A stretch of 64,000 nt of DNA from Streptomyces sp. I05A-00742. Lineage in GTDB: Bacteria; Actinomycetota; Actinomycetes; Streptomycetales; Streptomycetaceae. Shown here in pieces: positions 33,273-42,011 of this stretch. The notes below the pieces were generated by a model, which searched no databases, had not been told where the DNA came from, and worked only from the letters and a program-made list of their open reading frames with translations. The DNA is taken from positions 37,201 through 101,200 of the forward strand of contig NZ_JABETO010000024.1 of assembly GCF_013055795.1 (NCBI RefSeq), written 5' to 3'. A program made the position numbers and the translations under genes. How positions within the stretch are numbered: the first letter of the stretch is position 1; every line of letters starts with the position of its first letter.

Positions 33273-33545
33273 CGGTGCTCACAATCCGATCTCGTCCGGT
33301 CTGGGTCCCTGCCCACCTCCTGGCGCTGAGTGGACCTTGTCAGCACGGCAGCGGGGCGGGCGCCGGTCACCCGTCCGCCCACTCGAAGGTGTGGGGTTCT
33401 GTCCCGGAGGTTGCCGTGATCGTCCACCGGTCGCATGCTGCGTCCGCGCCCGACCCCGGCAACCGCCACCCACATAAACCGCCGGGCCCGCCGGAAGGAT
33501 GCGCGCCAACCGCCGTGGAAATCACGGCTCGTGCACACTGGCCCC

Positions 33546-34319
33546 ATGCGCATCGAGCTGGCCACCCGGCCGGGCGACCCGGCCCGGCCCAACGAGGACT
33601 TCGTGTCGGCGGTGCTGCCCGCCTCGGGACAGGGCGGCGCGCTGGCGCTGCTGGACGGCGTGACGCCGCCGCCGGACGGGGACGACGGATGTGTGCACGG
33701 CGTTCCCTGGTTCACGGCGCGCATGGGCGGCGCACTTCTGGAACTGTGCGCCACCCGGCGCGAACTGACGCTCCGGCAGTGCCTCGCCGAGGCCGTCGGA
33801 CGCACGGCGGACGCCCACCGCGACACCTGCGACCTCGGCCACCGCCGCACCCCGCAGGCCACCGTCGTCGTGGCCCGCTGGGACGACGCGCGGGTGGAGT
33901 ACCTGGTGCTGTCCGACTCGGTGCTCCTCGTCGACAGCACCGCGGGCGCCGTGACGGCCGTCCTTGACGACCGCATCGCCCGGCTCGCCGCCCGCGGTCC
34001 CGTGACGGACGCGCAGCGCAACGCGGAGGGCGGCTTCTTCACGGCCGCCGCCGACCCGGCCGTGGTGGACCGGGCGGTGACGGGCGTCCTGCCGCGCGAC
34101 GGGGTCCGGGCGCTGGCGGCGCTCAGCGACGGCGCCGCGCGGTGGGTGGAGGTGTTCCGCGAGGGCGGCTGGGCGGACTGCGCGGCCCTGCTCGCGAAGA
34201 GCGGGCCGCGCGCGCTGATCGACCGGGTCCGGGCGGCGGAGCTCGGCGACCCGGAGCGCCGCGCGTTCCGGCGCGGGAAGGTCCACGACGACGCGGCGGC
34301 GGTGTACGCCGAGTTGTAG
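33546..34319 (+). CDS. PP2C-like phosphatase domain protein
   Basis: 257 residues. PP2C-like features: PARPNEDFVSAVLP near the N-terminus, LALLDGVTPP for the metal-binding DG, a middle YLVLSDSVLLV, and LAALSDGAARWVEVF. The conserved second metal aspartates are not all obvious, so activity is uncertain. The ATG at 33546 is 270 bp from the divergent cvnA. Streptomyces have many such single-domain proteins; an anti-sigma-related role is possible but not shown. Confidence 0.65.
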   Translation: MRIELATRPGDPARPNEDFVSAVLPASGQGGALALLDGVTPPPDGDDGCVHGVPWFTARMGGALLELCATRRELTLRQCLAEAVGRTADAHRDTCDLGHRRTPQATVVVARWDDARVEYLVLSDSVLLVDSTAGAVTAVLDDRIARLAARGPVTDAQRNAEGGFFTAAADPAVVDRAVTGVLPRDGVRALAALSDGAARWVEVFREGGWADCAALLAKSGPRALIDRVRAAELGDPERRAFRRGKVHDDAAAVYAEL

Positions 34320-34374
34320 GGCCGCGGTTGCGGGGCCGCCACTGCGGGACCGCCGTTGCAGGGCCGGCGTTGCA
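34319..34374 (+). repeat. 14-bp tandem repeat
   Basis: Four imperfect 14-bp units of about GGGCCGCCGTTGCA start at 34319, 34333, 34347 and 34361, filling the gap between two convergent genes. Low-complexity slippage is likely. Confidence 0.65.
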
Positions 34375-34387
34375 GGGCCGCCGCGGG

Positions 34388-35638
34388 TCAGTTCATGTGC
34401 CTCAGATACACCTGGCCGTACTGGCCGTCCACGCCCGGCACGAGATCCGTCGCCCGGGAGGAGAAGGCGACCGCGTCGCCCCGGTCGCTGGGCGCCGGCT
34501 TCCCGCTGGACTCGTTGCCGGGGGCGCCGCCGGGGGTGACGCTGACCAGGCGGGTGCGGCCGGTGCGCAGGTCGCGCAGGTACACCTGGCTCCCGCCGGC
34601 GAAGGCCAGCAGTCGGCCGTCGGCGGCGAACTCGCCGTGGGAGGACCAGTCGTCGCCGGGCGCGGTGATCCGCCGGAGGCCGCCGCCGCGCAGGTCGCGC
34701 AGGTAGACGTAGTCCGAGCCGCGGGTGCCGCCCGGGAGCAGGTTGTCGGCCCGCGAGGTGAACTGCGCGTACCGGCCGTCGGGCGAGACCGAGGGGTCCG
34801 ACGAGTGCTGCTGGTCGTCGCTGCCGTCATAGGGCACGTCGAGCCGTTCGTCCTTGCCGGTGCGTAGGTCGCGGGTGTGGATCTCGCTCGTCCACCGCCC
34901 GGAGACGCCGCCCGCCAGGTCCTCGTAGACGAGCCGACGGCCGTCCCGGCTGAACGTTCCGCGTTCGATCGCGGCCCGGGGCGAGGCGGCGAGGAGGGTG
35001 CTGGTGCGATGGACGAGGTCCCGCTTCCAGAGCCGGGCGCGGCCGATGTAGTCGCCCAGGGGGGAGAGCAGATAGCGGCCGGAGGTGAAGGTCACCGAGC
35101 GGCCGTCGGCGGCGATCGCCGGGTTGCGGGACGAGCCGCCGTCGGGGGCGGTCAGGCCGACATCGGCCTGTTCCATGCGCCCGGTGCGCAGGTCGACGAC
35201 GTGGATGTGGCTGGAGTAGTCGGGCGGACTGTTGTGGTTGCTCTTGACGACGAACGAGCGGAACACGAGCCGGCGGCCGTCGGCGCTGAGGGAGGGCTCG
35301 ACGGCTCTCGCCCCGATGCCGGGCCCCCGTTCGGGTGCGGCGATCCGGGTGATCCTTCCGGTGCGGACGTCCTTGACGAAGACGTCCTCCAGGCCGTTGG
35401 TGTCCCCCGGCACCAGGTTGCCCGCCTTCGTCGAGTAGGCCACGTACCGCCCGTCGGCGCTGATCGCCGGGGCCGAGACCTCGTCGTTCGCGGGCGTGCC
35501 GTCGGCCGCGGCGCTCATGAGCCGGACGGCGAGCCGGTGCGGGCGGGCGGCGGCGTCCGGAGCGGTGGTCGCGGTGACGGCGAGCGCCAGGGCCGCGGCG
35601 GATAACGCTCCGGCTGCGGTCCGTCTTTTCGTTGCCAT
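34388..35638 (-). CDS. Secreted PD40/TolB-like beta-propeller protein with a TTA codon
   Basis: 416 residues. Signal peptide about 1-32 (AALALAVTATTAPDAAA). The rest is repeats of a PD40 blade: AISADGRYVAYSTKAGNLV, VEPSLSADGRRLVFRS, AIAADGRSVTFTSGR, TFSRDGRRLVYED, SVSPDGRYAQFTS, EFAADGRLLAFAGG, about six or seven, each followed by VYLRDLRTG-type strands. Leu12 (35605-35603) in the signal peptide is TTA, so export should be bldA-dependent. No catalytic domain is fused. It may bind a ligand or cell-wall polymer. Confidence 0.82.
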   Translation of the reverse strand: MATKRRTAAGALSAAALALAVTATTAPDAAARPHRLAVRLMSAAADGTPANDEVSAPAISADGRYVAYSTKAGNLVPGDTNGLEDVFVKDVRTGRITRIAAPERGPGIGARAVEPSLSADGRRLVFRSFVVKSNHNSPPDYSSHIHVVDLRTGRMEQADVGLTAPDGGSSRNPAIAADGRSVTFTSGRYLLSPLGDYIGRARLWKRDLVHRTSTLLAASPRAAIERGTFSRDGRRLVYEDLAGGVSGRWTSEIHTRDLRTGKDERLDVPYDGSDDQQHSSDPSVSPDGRYAQFTSRADNLLPGGTRGSDYVYLRDLRGGGLRRITAPGDDWSSHGEFAADGRLLAFAGGSQVYLRDLRTGRTRLVSVTPGGAPGNESSGKPAPSDRGDAVAFSSRATDLVPGVDGQYGQVYLRHMN

Positions 35639-35798
35639 GGTTCCCCCCTGATGGTGCGCGAAGACAGCTGAAGACAGCTGAGCGGTCCGCTCGATGGAAC
35701 CCGCCCCGGAGCGGCGGGGTCAATCCGCTCTTTTCCGTACAACCGTCCGGACCCGGCCCGGGCCCCGGCCCGCCCGCAGGCCGGGCCGGTGGGGGCAG

Positions 35799-36293
35799 TC
35801 AGCCGCCCAGGGTGGTGTTGAGCCGGTGCAGCAGCCGGGCGAGCTCCCCGATCTCCTCGCCGTCCCAGTCGGCGAGCTTGCGCATGTACTGGGCCCGGCG
35901 CGCCTCGCGGACGCGGGTGAAGCGGGCGTGGCCCTCCTCGGTGAGCGCGACGAGGGAGGCGCGGCCGTCCGCCGGGTCGGGGGTGCGGGTGACCAGGCCG
36001 AGGTCGCCCAGGGCGCGCAGCTGGCGGCTCATGGTGGCCTTGCCGACACCGAAGTAGGCGGCGAGGTCGGTGGCCCGCTGGCGTCCGGCGTCGGCCAGCC
36101 GGACCAGCAGGCCGTACGCGGCGGGTTCCAGCTCGGGGTGGACCTCGCGCGCCATCTCCCCGGAGGAGGCGCGGGCGCGGCGCAGGAACACGGACAGCTC
36201 GCGTTCCAGGGCGAGGAACGGGTGGTCCTCACCACTGGCGGTCCGCTGTTCCGTGCCGCCCTCCTCGGGAGGCGGCGTGGTGGTCTGGTGCAC
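35799..36293 (-). CDS. MarR-family regulator
   Basis: 164 residues. Winged HTH about 55-120: QRATDLAAYFGVGKATMSRQ with wing VTRTPDPADGRASLVALT. The GTG start at 36291-36293 was chosen because GGAGAGGG lies eight bases upstream; an ATG eight codons earlier is possible. It is divergent from a GH25 muramidase gene and has 10-bp direct repeats in its upstream DNA (36311-36340). Confidence 0.88.
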   Translation of the reverse strand: MHQTTTPPPEEGGTEQRTASGEDHPFLALERELSVFLRRARASSGEMAREVHPELEPAAYGLLVRLADAGRQRATDLAAYFGVGKATMSRQLRALGDLGLVTRTPDPADGRASLVALTEEGHARFTRVREARRAQYMRKLADWDGEEIGELARLLHRLNTTLGG

Positions 36294-36310
36294 GTGAGGC
36301 CCTCTCCGGC

Positions 36311-36340
36311 TTTCCATGGCTTTCCATGGCTTTCCATGGC
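36311..36340. repeat. Three 10-bp direct repeats upstream of marR
   Basis: TTTCCATGGC is repeated three times without a gap, each with the palindrome CCATGG. The 10-bp spacing would place the sites on one face of DNA. Could be an operator array for the MarR protein or slippage. Confidence 0.5.
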
Positions 36341-36534
36341 GTGAAACTTTCCCCGGGTCGCGGCAGGTCGCCGCAGCTCCGTCAGTATTTCGCAGGAGTA
36401 GACCAACGACAGCAACACGTGCCCCTATCGTCCGACACCGCTACCCGCGTAGTTTGTTGAGTACCGCGCCCATGTCATGGCCGCGCCAAATCAACACCGA
36501 TCGGTTCCTCCCCCACCGAGGTCCCGGAGGCAGC

Positions 36535-37401
36535 ATGTCCGCACATCTCCCCTCCTCCCGCGACCGGCGCAGACCCCCCACCGCGACCGGTCCCCGCACC
36601 CTCCTGCTCGCCCTCCTCTCCGTACTCGCCCTGCTCGTCGCCCTGCCCGGCACCGCCCGCGCGTCCGACGACTTCGGCCCGCCCCGGCCCGGCCACCCCG
36701 AACGCGACTGGATGGGCGCCACCGTCCGCGCCCACGAGGGCGGCCGGATCGTCAACGCACCACCGCGGCTGACCGCCTCCGTCGAGGGCGTGGACGTCAG
36801 CAGCCACAACGGCAACGTCCCCTGGAGCACCCTCTGGAACTCCGGTGTGCGCTTCGCCTACACCAAGGCCACCGAGGGCACCAGCTACACCAACCCGTAC
36901 TTCACCCAGCAGTACAACGGCTCCTACTCCGTCGGCATGCTCCGCGGCGCGTACCACTTCGCGCTGCCCGACCACTCCGGCGGTGCCGCCCAGGCGAACT
37001 ACTTCGTCGACCACGGCGGCGGCTGGTCCGGCGACGGCCGGACGCTGCCCGGCGTACTCGACATGGAGTACAACCCCTACGGCAACGTCTGCTACGGGAT
37101 GAGCGCCGGCTCCCTGGTCGACTGGATCGGTGACTTCTTCCGGACGTACCGGCAGCGCACCGGCCGCGACGCCGTCATCTACACCTCCACCACCTGGTGG
37201 AAGCAGTGCACCGGCAACTACGCCGGCTTCGGCTCCGTCAACCCGCTGTGGATCCCGCGGTACTCCTCCACGCCCGGGACGCTCCCGGCCGGCTGGGACT
37301 TCCACACCTTCTGGCAGTACACCGACACCGGGCCGACCGTGGGCGACCACGACCGCTTCAACGGCTCGCTGTCCCGCCTCCAGGCACTGGCCAACGGCTG
37401 A
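36535..37401 (+). CDS. Secreted GH25 muramidase (lysozyme)
   Basis: 288 residues. Signal peptide about 1-43 (LLLALLSVLALLVALPGTARA). GH25 domain about 80-285: VEGVDVSSHNGNVPW (first Asp), FAYTKATEGTSY, GAYHFALPDH, GVLDMEYNPYG (catalytic Asp and Glu), and FWQYTDTGPTVGDHDRFNG. It cleaves peptidoglycan glycan strands. The ATG at 36535 follows CGGAGGCAGC. No cell-wall-binding module is present. Confidence 0.93.
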   Translation: MSAHLPSSRDRRRPPTATGPRTLLLALLSVLALLVALPGTARASDDFGPPRPGHPERDWMGATVRAHEGGRIVNAPPRLTASVEGVDVSSHNGNVPWSTLWNSGVRFAYTKATEGTSYTNPYFTQQYNGSYSVGMLRGAYHFALPDHSGGAAQANYFVDHGGGWSGDGRTLPGVLDMEYNPYGNVCYGMSAGSLVDWIGDFFRTYRQRTGRDAVIYTSTTWWKQCTGNYAGFGSVNPLWIPRYSSTPGTLPAGWDFHTFWQYTDTGPTVGDHDRFNGSLSRLQALANG

Positions 37402-37426
37402 CGGGCCCGTCGGCGGCGCGACAGGG

Positions 37427-37470
37427 CCGTGCCCCCGGCACATCGGCGCCGGGGGCACGGTCCCTCCTTT
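37427..37470. terminator. Terminator between GH25 and M4 protease genes
   Basis: CCGTGCCCCCGGC (37427-37439) pairs with GCCGGGGGCACGG (37448-37460); TCCCTCCTTTT follows. It can serve both convergent genes. Confidence 0.85.
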
Positions 37471-37481
37471 TCGACAGCTGG

Positions 37482-40373
37482 TCAGCCGCAGCGGCCCGCC
37501 GGGCGGTGCCGGGTGACCAGGTCGGTGTAGCCGGTGGTGGCGTCGGTCCACACCACGCGGGTGCCGGTGTCGGCCGCGCCGCCCAGCTGCTCACCGCGGT
37601 TGCAGGAGACCCGGCCCTTACGGGCGCCGTCCGGGGAGAACTGCCAGAGCTTGGACAGCGTCTCGTTGTGGAACTCCGGGTCCGGCGTCTGCGCGAGGAC
37701 GGTCACCGCGTCGTCGGAGGCCGTGAGGTGGACGCCCAGGAGCGCGTCCTTGCCCGTGGCCGGGCTGATCTCGACGGTGTTCCTCCCGTCCAGGTCGGCG
37801 CGGCGCACCGCGGTCGCCCCGGTCCCGTAGTCCACCGTGGCCAGCCAGAAGACGTGCTTGCCGGTGACCGCGGTCGGGCCGGTGCCCACCGATGTGCCCG
37901 GCTGCTGCACCATCGTCCGCGTACCGGTCGCGATGTCCAGGACCTCGACGTCGTACCGCGGCTCGCCGTTGACGCGACGGTACGTGGAGAAGGCCAGCTT
38001 GCCGTTCTTCAGCGAGGGGTGGTCGGTCCTGGCGAAGCGGGACCCGCCCTGTTCCGCGTTGACGACGACCGGCTCCGTGTCCTGGCCCATCCGCACATAC
38101 GCCGCCCGGGAGTAACCGCGCCGGCTGTGCACCTCGAACGCCACGTTCTTCCCGTCGACCGCGAGGGAGGAGACGCGGTAGCGGCTGGAGTAGAGCGACT
38201 TGATCGGCCCGCCGGCCAGCGGCCGCGCCAGGACCTCGATGTTCCTGCCCTTGTACGCCTGCCAGACCACCGTCCTGCCGTCGGTGACCGGGTCGGTGTG
38301 GTAGCGCCCGTCGTTGGGGCTGATCAGCTTGGGCGCGCCGGAGCCGTCCGTGCGCCCGGCCCAGACGGAGTACGCCTCGGTGCCGTCGTCGTTGGACTTG
38401 GACGCGGCCCACCAGCCGCCGCCCGCGCCGACGCCCGAGTCGCTGGTGTTGACCCTGCTCAGAAGCTGGTCCGAGTCCACGCCCATGGCGAGTTCCCAGC
38501 CCGGGACGATGCCGTGGGCGTTGAAGGAACGCTCGACGGTCCGCAGCTGCGCGTCCGTGACCTTGAGGTCCTTCGCGGCGGCGACGACCGCGTTGCGGCC
38601 CTCGGTGAAGCCGTCCAGCGGGGTGATGTACTCGGTGAGCGCCTTGTACACGATCTTGTCGGCGAGCGTCTTGTCCAGGTCCTTGCGGATGTCCCAGAGC
38701 GCGCCCGAGAAGATGGTGGAGTTGAGGTGGACACCGCCGTTGTCGGTGCCGAAGCCCACGCCGAGGAAGGACTTGGAGGTCGTCCTCCCGTCGTTGAGGT
38801 CGCGGAAGGCGCACTCGCGCGGGGACTTGGTCCGGCACAGCGACTCGCCCAGCAGACCGGAGTCGGGGCTGTCCATGGCGATGCCGTGGGTGTCGTTCTT
38901 GATGGCGTTGCCGAAGTAGTCGGCGACCGCCTCGTTCATGGCGCCGGACTGGCCCGCGTAGACCAGGTTCGCCGAGTTCTCGACGACGCCGTGGGTCATC
39001 TCGTGGCCGACGACGTCCAGGCCGGCGGAGAGCGGCCGGTACTCGTTGTCGCCGTTGCCGTACACCATCTTGGTGCCGTCCCAGAAGGCGTTGACGTACG
39101 GCGAGCCGTAGTTGCTGACGCCCACCAGGGAGTTGATGGTCATGCCGCGGCCATTGAGGCTGTTCCGGCCGTGGACCGTCCGGTAGTAGTCGTAGACCTT
39201 GCCCGCGGCCCAGTGCGCGTCGACCGCGCCCGCCTCGGTGGCCTCCGTGCCGAAAGCCGCCGTCGGGGAGCCGAACTCCTTGATCCCCTCGGGCCACTTG
39301 CCGGAGACGTCGTCGACGTACTTGCCGCGGGCGTCCCAGGTGGAGAGGACGTTCTTGGTGCTGTCGCGCATCCGGGAGTGGTCGCGCAGGACGTATTCCT
39401 TGCGGTCCGCGTCCTGGGCCACCTGGAGGTCGACCGTCTTCCCGTCGAGCCGGACGCCGGTGCCGGTGGTACCGGGCTCCTGGGGCTCGTCGGCGGCGAT
39501 TCCGCGCTTCCCCGCCGTGCCCTCGGCGGAACGGGCCTTCTGCGACGGGGCCTTCTGCCGGGCAGCGGCACCGGTGCCGGCCGGCTGCTGCTGCTGCGCC
39601 CCGAACGTCTTGATCCCGCTGTACTGAAGGACCGAGTGACCGGCTTGCGCGTCGATGTACACCTCTTCCAGCACCGGGCGGCCGGTGGCCGGGTCGGTGC
39701 CGCGCACGGTGACGTGCTGGGTGAGGACGCCCTCGCCCTTGGGCAGGACGACCAGCCCGCGCGCGGTACCGGTGAGCGAGGGCTCGTCCGTCCCGCGGTC
39801 CGCGGCGAGCCGCTTCCCGCCGAGCCGGTCCGCGGTCGCGTCGACCGCCCGCTCGACCGCGAGTTCCGCGTCGACCTCGGGCGCCGTGCCGGTCTTCAGC
39901 CCGGTGAAGTACTTGCCGGACGTGCCGGTGACGACGCGCTTGCCGTTCTTGTGCTCCATCCGCACGACGTACTGGCCGCCCAGGACCTCCACGCCCCGGT
40001 GCCGCTGCTGGAGCCGCACCGTCTCGCTGGAACCGGAGCTCAGCGTCTGTACCGGCCGCAGGTCACGCCCGGGGTCGGCGATGCGGTACCGGCTCTGCTT
40101 CGCCGCGAGGTGGCCGCGCGCCGCGTCGGCCGCGCTCCCGGTCGCGGCGGCCGGCTCCCGGATGCCCTGCACCAGGGCCGGGGTCGCGGTCCGCTGCGCC
40201 GGGATCACCTCGCCGGGGCCGCCCGCGGACGGCCCGGGGGCCGCGTTCGCGGGAACCGCCGAAACGACGAGTGCGGCGACGCCCATCAGCGCCGCCGCAC
40301 CCGGTATACCGCTCCGTGCTCTGGATGCCTTCGATCTTCTCGCTCTGCCCGAACGTGCTCCGGAATCGCGCAA
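37482..40373 (-). CDS. Secreted M4 (thermolysin-type) metalloprotease with propeller tail
   Basis: 963 residues. Signal peptide (about 1-45, LMGVAALVVSAVPANA), FTP/PepSY propeptide region (about 50-280, with VEVLGGQYVVRMEHKNG), and an M4 catalytic domain (about 290-640). The zinc motif is DVVGHEMTHGVVENSA, the third ligand is in GAMNEAVADYFGN, and the active-site His is in NGGVHLNSTIFS. The last 300 residues are repeated LISPNDGRYHTDPVTDG-like strands, a probable beta-propeller. The start chosen is TTG at 40371-40373, directly after GGAGGGGGAG; the open frame extends further but lacks coding character. Confidence 0.88.
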   Translation of the reverse strand: MRDSGARSGRARRSKASRARSGIPGAAALMGVAALVVSAVPANAAPGPSAGGPGEVIPAQRTATPALVQGIREPAAATGSAADAARGHLAAKQSRYRIADPGRDLRPVQTLSSGSSETVRLQQRHRGVEVLGGQYVVRMEHKNGKRVVTGTSGKYFTGLKTGTAPEVDAELAVERAVDATADRLGGKRLAADRGTDEPSLTGTARGLVVLPKGEGVLTQHVTVRGTDPATGRPVLEEVYIDAQAGHSVLQYSGIKTFGAQQQQPAGTGAAARQKAPSQKARSAEGTAGKRGIAADEPQEPGTTGTGVRLDGKTVDLQVAQDADRKEYVLRDHSRMRDSTKNVLSTWDARGKYVDDVSGKWPEGIKEFGSPTAAFGTEATEAGAVDAHWAAGKVYDYYRTVHGRNSLNGRGMTINSLVGVSNYGSPYVNAFWDGTKMVYGNGDNEYRPLSAGLDVVGHEMTHGVVENSANLVYAGQSGAMNEAVADYFGNAIKNDTHGIAMDSPDSGLLGESLCRTKSPRECAFRDLNDGRTTSKSFLGVGFGTDNGGVHLNSTIFSGALWDIRKDLDKTLADKIVYKALTEYITPLDGFTEGRNAVVAAAKDLKVTDAQLRTVERSFNAHGIVPGWELAMGVDSDQLLSRVNTSDSGVGAGGGWWAASKSNDDGTEAYSVWAGRTDGSGAPKLISPNDGRYHTDPVTDGRTVVWQAYKGRNIEVLARPLAGGPIKSLYSSRYRVSSLAVDGKNVAFEVHSRRGYSRAAYVRMGQDTEPVVVNAEQGGSRFARTDHPSLKNGKLAFSTYRRVNGEPRYDVEVLDIATGTRTMVQQPGTSVGTGPTAVTGKHVFWLATVDYGTGATAVRRADLDGRNTVEISPATGKDALLGVHLTASDDAVTVLAQTPDPEFHNETLSKLWQFSPDGARKGRVSCNRGEQLGGAADTGTRVVWTDATTGYTDLVTRHRPAGRCG

Positions 40374-40558
40374 GGTCTCCCCCTCCGTACGTTCCTGATG
40401 GTCGAGCCCCCCTCGGGGCAGGGCCATGCAAGCGGCAGCGGGGCGGCCGGACAATGGGGAGGGGTATTCCTCGGGCACTTTTCGGCCGCCGCGGAATTCC
40501 CGGCTCCGGGAGGGGAATCGGGAATGCGGACGGCGGCTCGCGGAACGCGGTGGCTCCG

Positions 40559-41464
40559 TCAGACCTTCAGCTGGACGTCGACCAGACGGGAGATGCCGTC
40601 CCCGCCGAGCCCGGCGTCGATGGCCCGCCGGGCGACGGCGAGCGCCGAGCCGATCACGCTCGTGTCGAGGCCGCGGGCCTCGGCGGCATGGACGATGTGC
40701 TCCATGCCGGCGGCCACCGAGACGATGTCGGACTGGTCGCCCGGGTGCCGGTCCTCGTCCACCTGCTCGGCGAAGATGGGTGCGATGACGCTCAGCAGCT
40801 TGATGATGCCCTCGACGTAGGGCAGGAGCTCCTTGGCCTTGATGCCCTCGGTCCGGGCCAGGGCCAGGGCGTGCAGGTAGCCGCTCACGGCCGTCCAGCA
40901 CAGGTCCAGCACCGCCACGTCGTGGGCGGCGGCCCGGCCGGGGTCGGTGCCGAGGTGGTCGGTCGCACCGCCGAACGCCGCCAGGGTGGCCCGGTGCGCC
41001 GCGAACGCCTCTTCCGGCCCGCTGTAGATGACGACGGCGTCGTCGGTCCCGATCGTGACGGTGGGGGTCAGGATGGATCCGTCGAGGTAGTCGACGCCGT
41101 GCTCGGCGGCCCACGCGGCCGTCGCCCGGGCCCGGTCGGGCGAGTCGGCGGTGAGGTTCACCATCGTCCGCCCGCGCAGCGCGTCCGCCGCCGGGCGGAC
41201 GATGGCGTCCACCGCGTCGTAGTCGATCACGCAGACGATCGTCAGGGACGAGGCCGCGACGGCGTCCTGCACCGTCTCCGCCAGGACGGCGCCGCGCTCG
41301 ACCGCCTCCGCGGCCCTGCCGGGGGTCCGGTTCCACACGGTCACGGAGTGCCCCGCGGCGAGCAGCGCGCCGGCGAGGGCCCGTCCCATGGGGCCCATGC
41401 CGAGCACGGTGACGGAGGTGGGGTGCGAAAGGTCATTGCTGTGGTCCGGGGAATGAATCGTCAT
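40559..41464 (-). CDS. NAD(P)-dependent beta-hydroxyacid dehydrogenase/imine-reductase-like protein 1
   Basis: 301 residues. Rossmann start VTVLGMGPMGRALAGALL, NRTPGRAAEA, then MVNLTADSPDRARATAAW and YLDGSILTPTVTIG, followed by an all-helical dimerisation domain. The substrate-loop sequence resembles imine reductases more than 3-hydroxyisobutyrate dehydrogenase. It is divergent from a MerR gene, and a MerR-type promoter ends within two or three bases of its ATG, so the transcript may be nearly leaderless. A paralogue is at 58244. Confidence 0.85.
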   Translation of the reverse strand: MTIHSPDHSNDLSHPTSVTVLGMGPMGRALAGALLAAGHSVTVWNRTPGRAAEAVERGAVLAETVQDAVAASSLTIVCVIDYDAVDAIVRPAADALRGRTMVNLTADSPDRARATAAWAAEHGVDYLDGSILTPTVTIGTDDAVVIYSGPEEAFAAHRATLAAFGGATDHLGTDPGRAAAHDVAVLDLCWTAVSGYLHALALARTEGIKAKELLPYVEGIIKLLSVIAPIFAEQVDEDRHPGDQSDIVSVAAGMEHIVHAAEARGLDTSVIGSALAVARRAIDAGLGGDGISRLVDVQLKV

Positions 41465-41472
41465 GCCGGCGA

Positions 41473-41503
41473 AGCTAAAGCCTCACGTCGACGTGAGAGT
41501 CAA
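41473..41503 (-). promoter_or_regulatory. MerR-type promoter/operator
   Basis: Minus strand: TTGACT (41503-41498), 19-bp spacer, TTAGCT (41478-41473). The spacer holds the perfect palindrome CTCACGTCGACGTGAG. A spacer lengthened to 19-20 bp containing the operator is the hallmark of MerR/SoxR-activated promoters. The predicted start is about 41466, next to the ATG at 41464. Confidence 0.8.
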
Positions 41504-41525
41504 CTCGTGGTGCCGGGAGTCACAC

Positions 41526-42011
41526 ATGCGTATCGGAGAACTGTCGCGCCGCTCGGGCATCAGCCCGCGGGCGCTGCGCTATTACGAGGAGCAAGGACTG
41601 CTCCGGCCGGAACGGCGGCCGAGCGGCTACCGCGAGTACAGCGAGGACGACGTACGGACCGTCCGCGACGTCCGCACCCTGCTCGCCGCGGGCCTGGGCA
41701 CGGCCACCATCGCCGAGGTGCTGCCCTGCACCGTCGGCGACGACGCGCTCGTGCTGCCCGCCTGCTCGCCGCTGGCCGGGGGTGTCCTCAAGGAGCGCGA
41801 CCGGATCAGGGAGACGATGGCGCAGCTCGGCTCCGCGCTGGAGGTGCTGCAGGAGATGATCGACCGGTCGGGCCTGGAGGACGGCCGTACGGGCCCGGAG
41901 GACGGCGGGGAATTCTGTCCCGTCGATATCCCGTGGACCCCGCCACCGGCCCTCCCACACGATGAATCATGCTCACCACACTCATCGCTTTCCTCGGCGC
42001 CTGCACCCTGA
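41526..42011 (+). CDS. MerR-family regulator
   Basis: 161 residues. HTH MRIGELSRRSGISPRALRYYE and wing RRPSGYREYSEDDV at the N-terminus; a long helix (about 85-120) follows. Cys77 and Cys87 (LPCTVGDD, LPACSPLAG) are in the family's effector loop but a metal site is not clear. It faces the oxidoreductase gene and probably activates it. The C-terminus beyond about residue 125 is low complexity and overlaps the lysE-like gene by 43 bp. Confidence 0.88.
   Translation: MRIGELSRRSGISPRALRYYEEQGLLRPERRPSGYREYSEDDVRTVRDVRTLLAAGLGTATIAEVLPCTVGDDALVLPACSPLAGGVLKERDRIRETMAQLGSALEVLQEMIDRSGLEDGRTGPEDGGEFCPVDIPWTPPPALPHDESCSPHSSLSSAPAP

Noticed and set aside
40374..41336. Upstream extension of the M4 protease
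   Set aside because: It would overlap the oxidoreductase gene in antisense and precede the signal peptide; the TTG at 40373 after GGAGGGGGAG explains the start.
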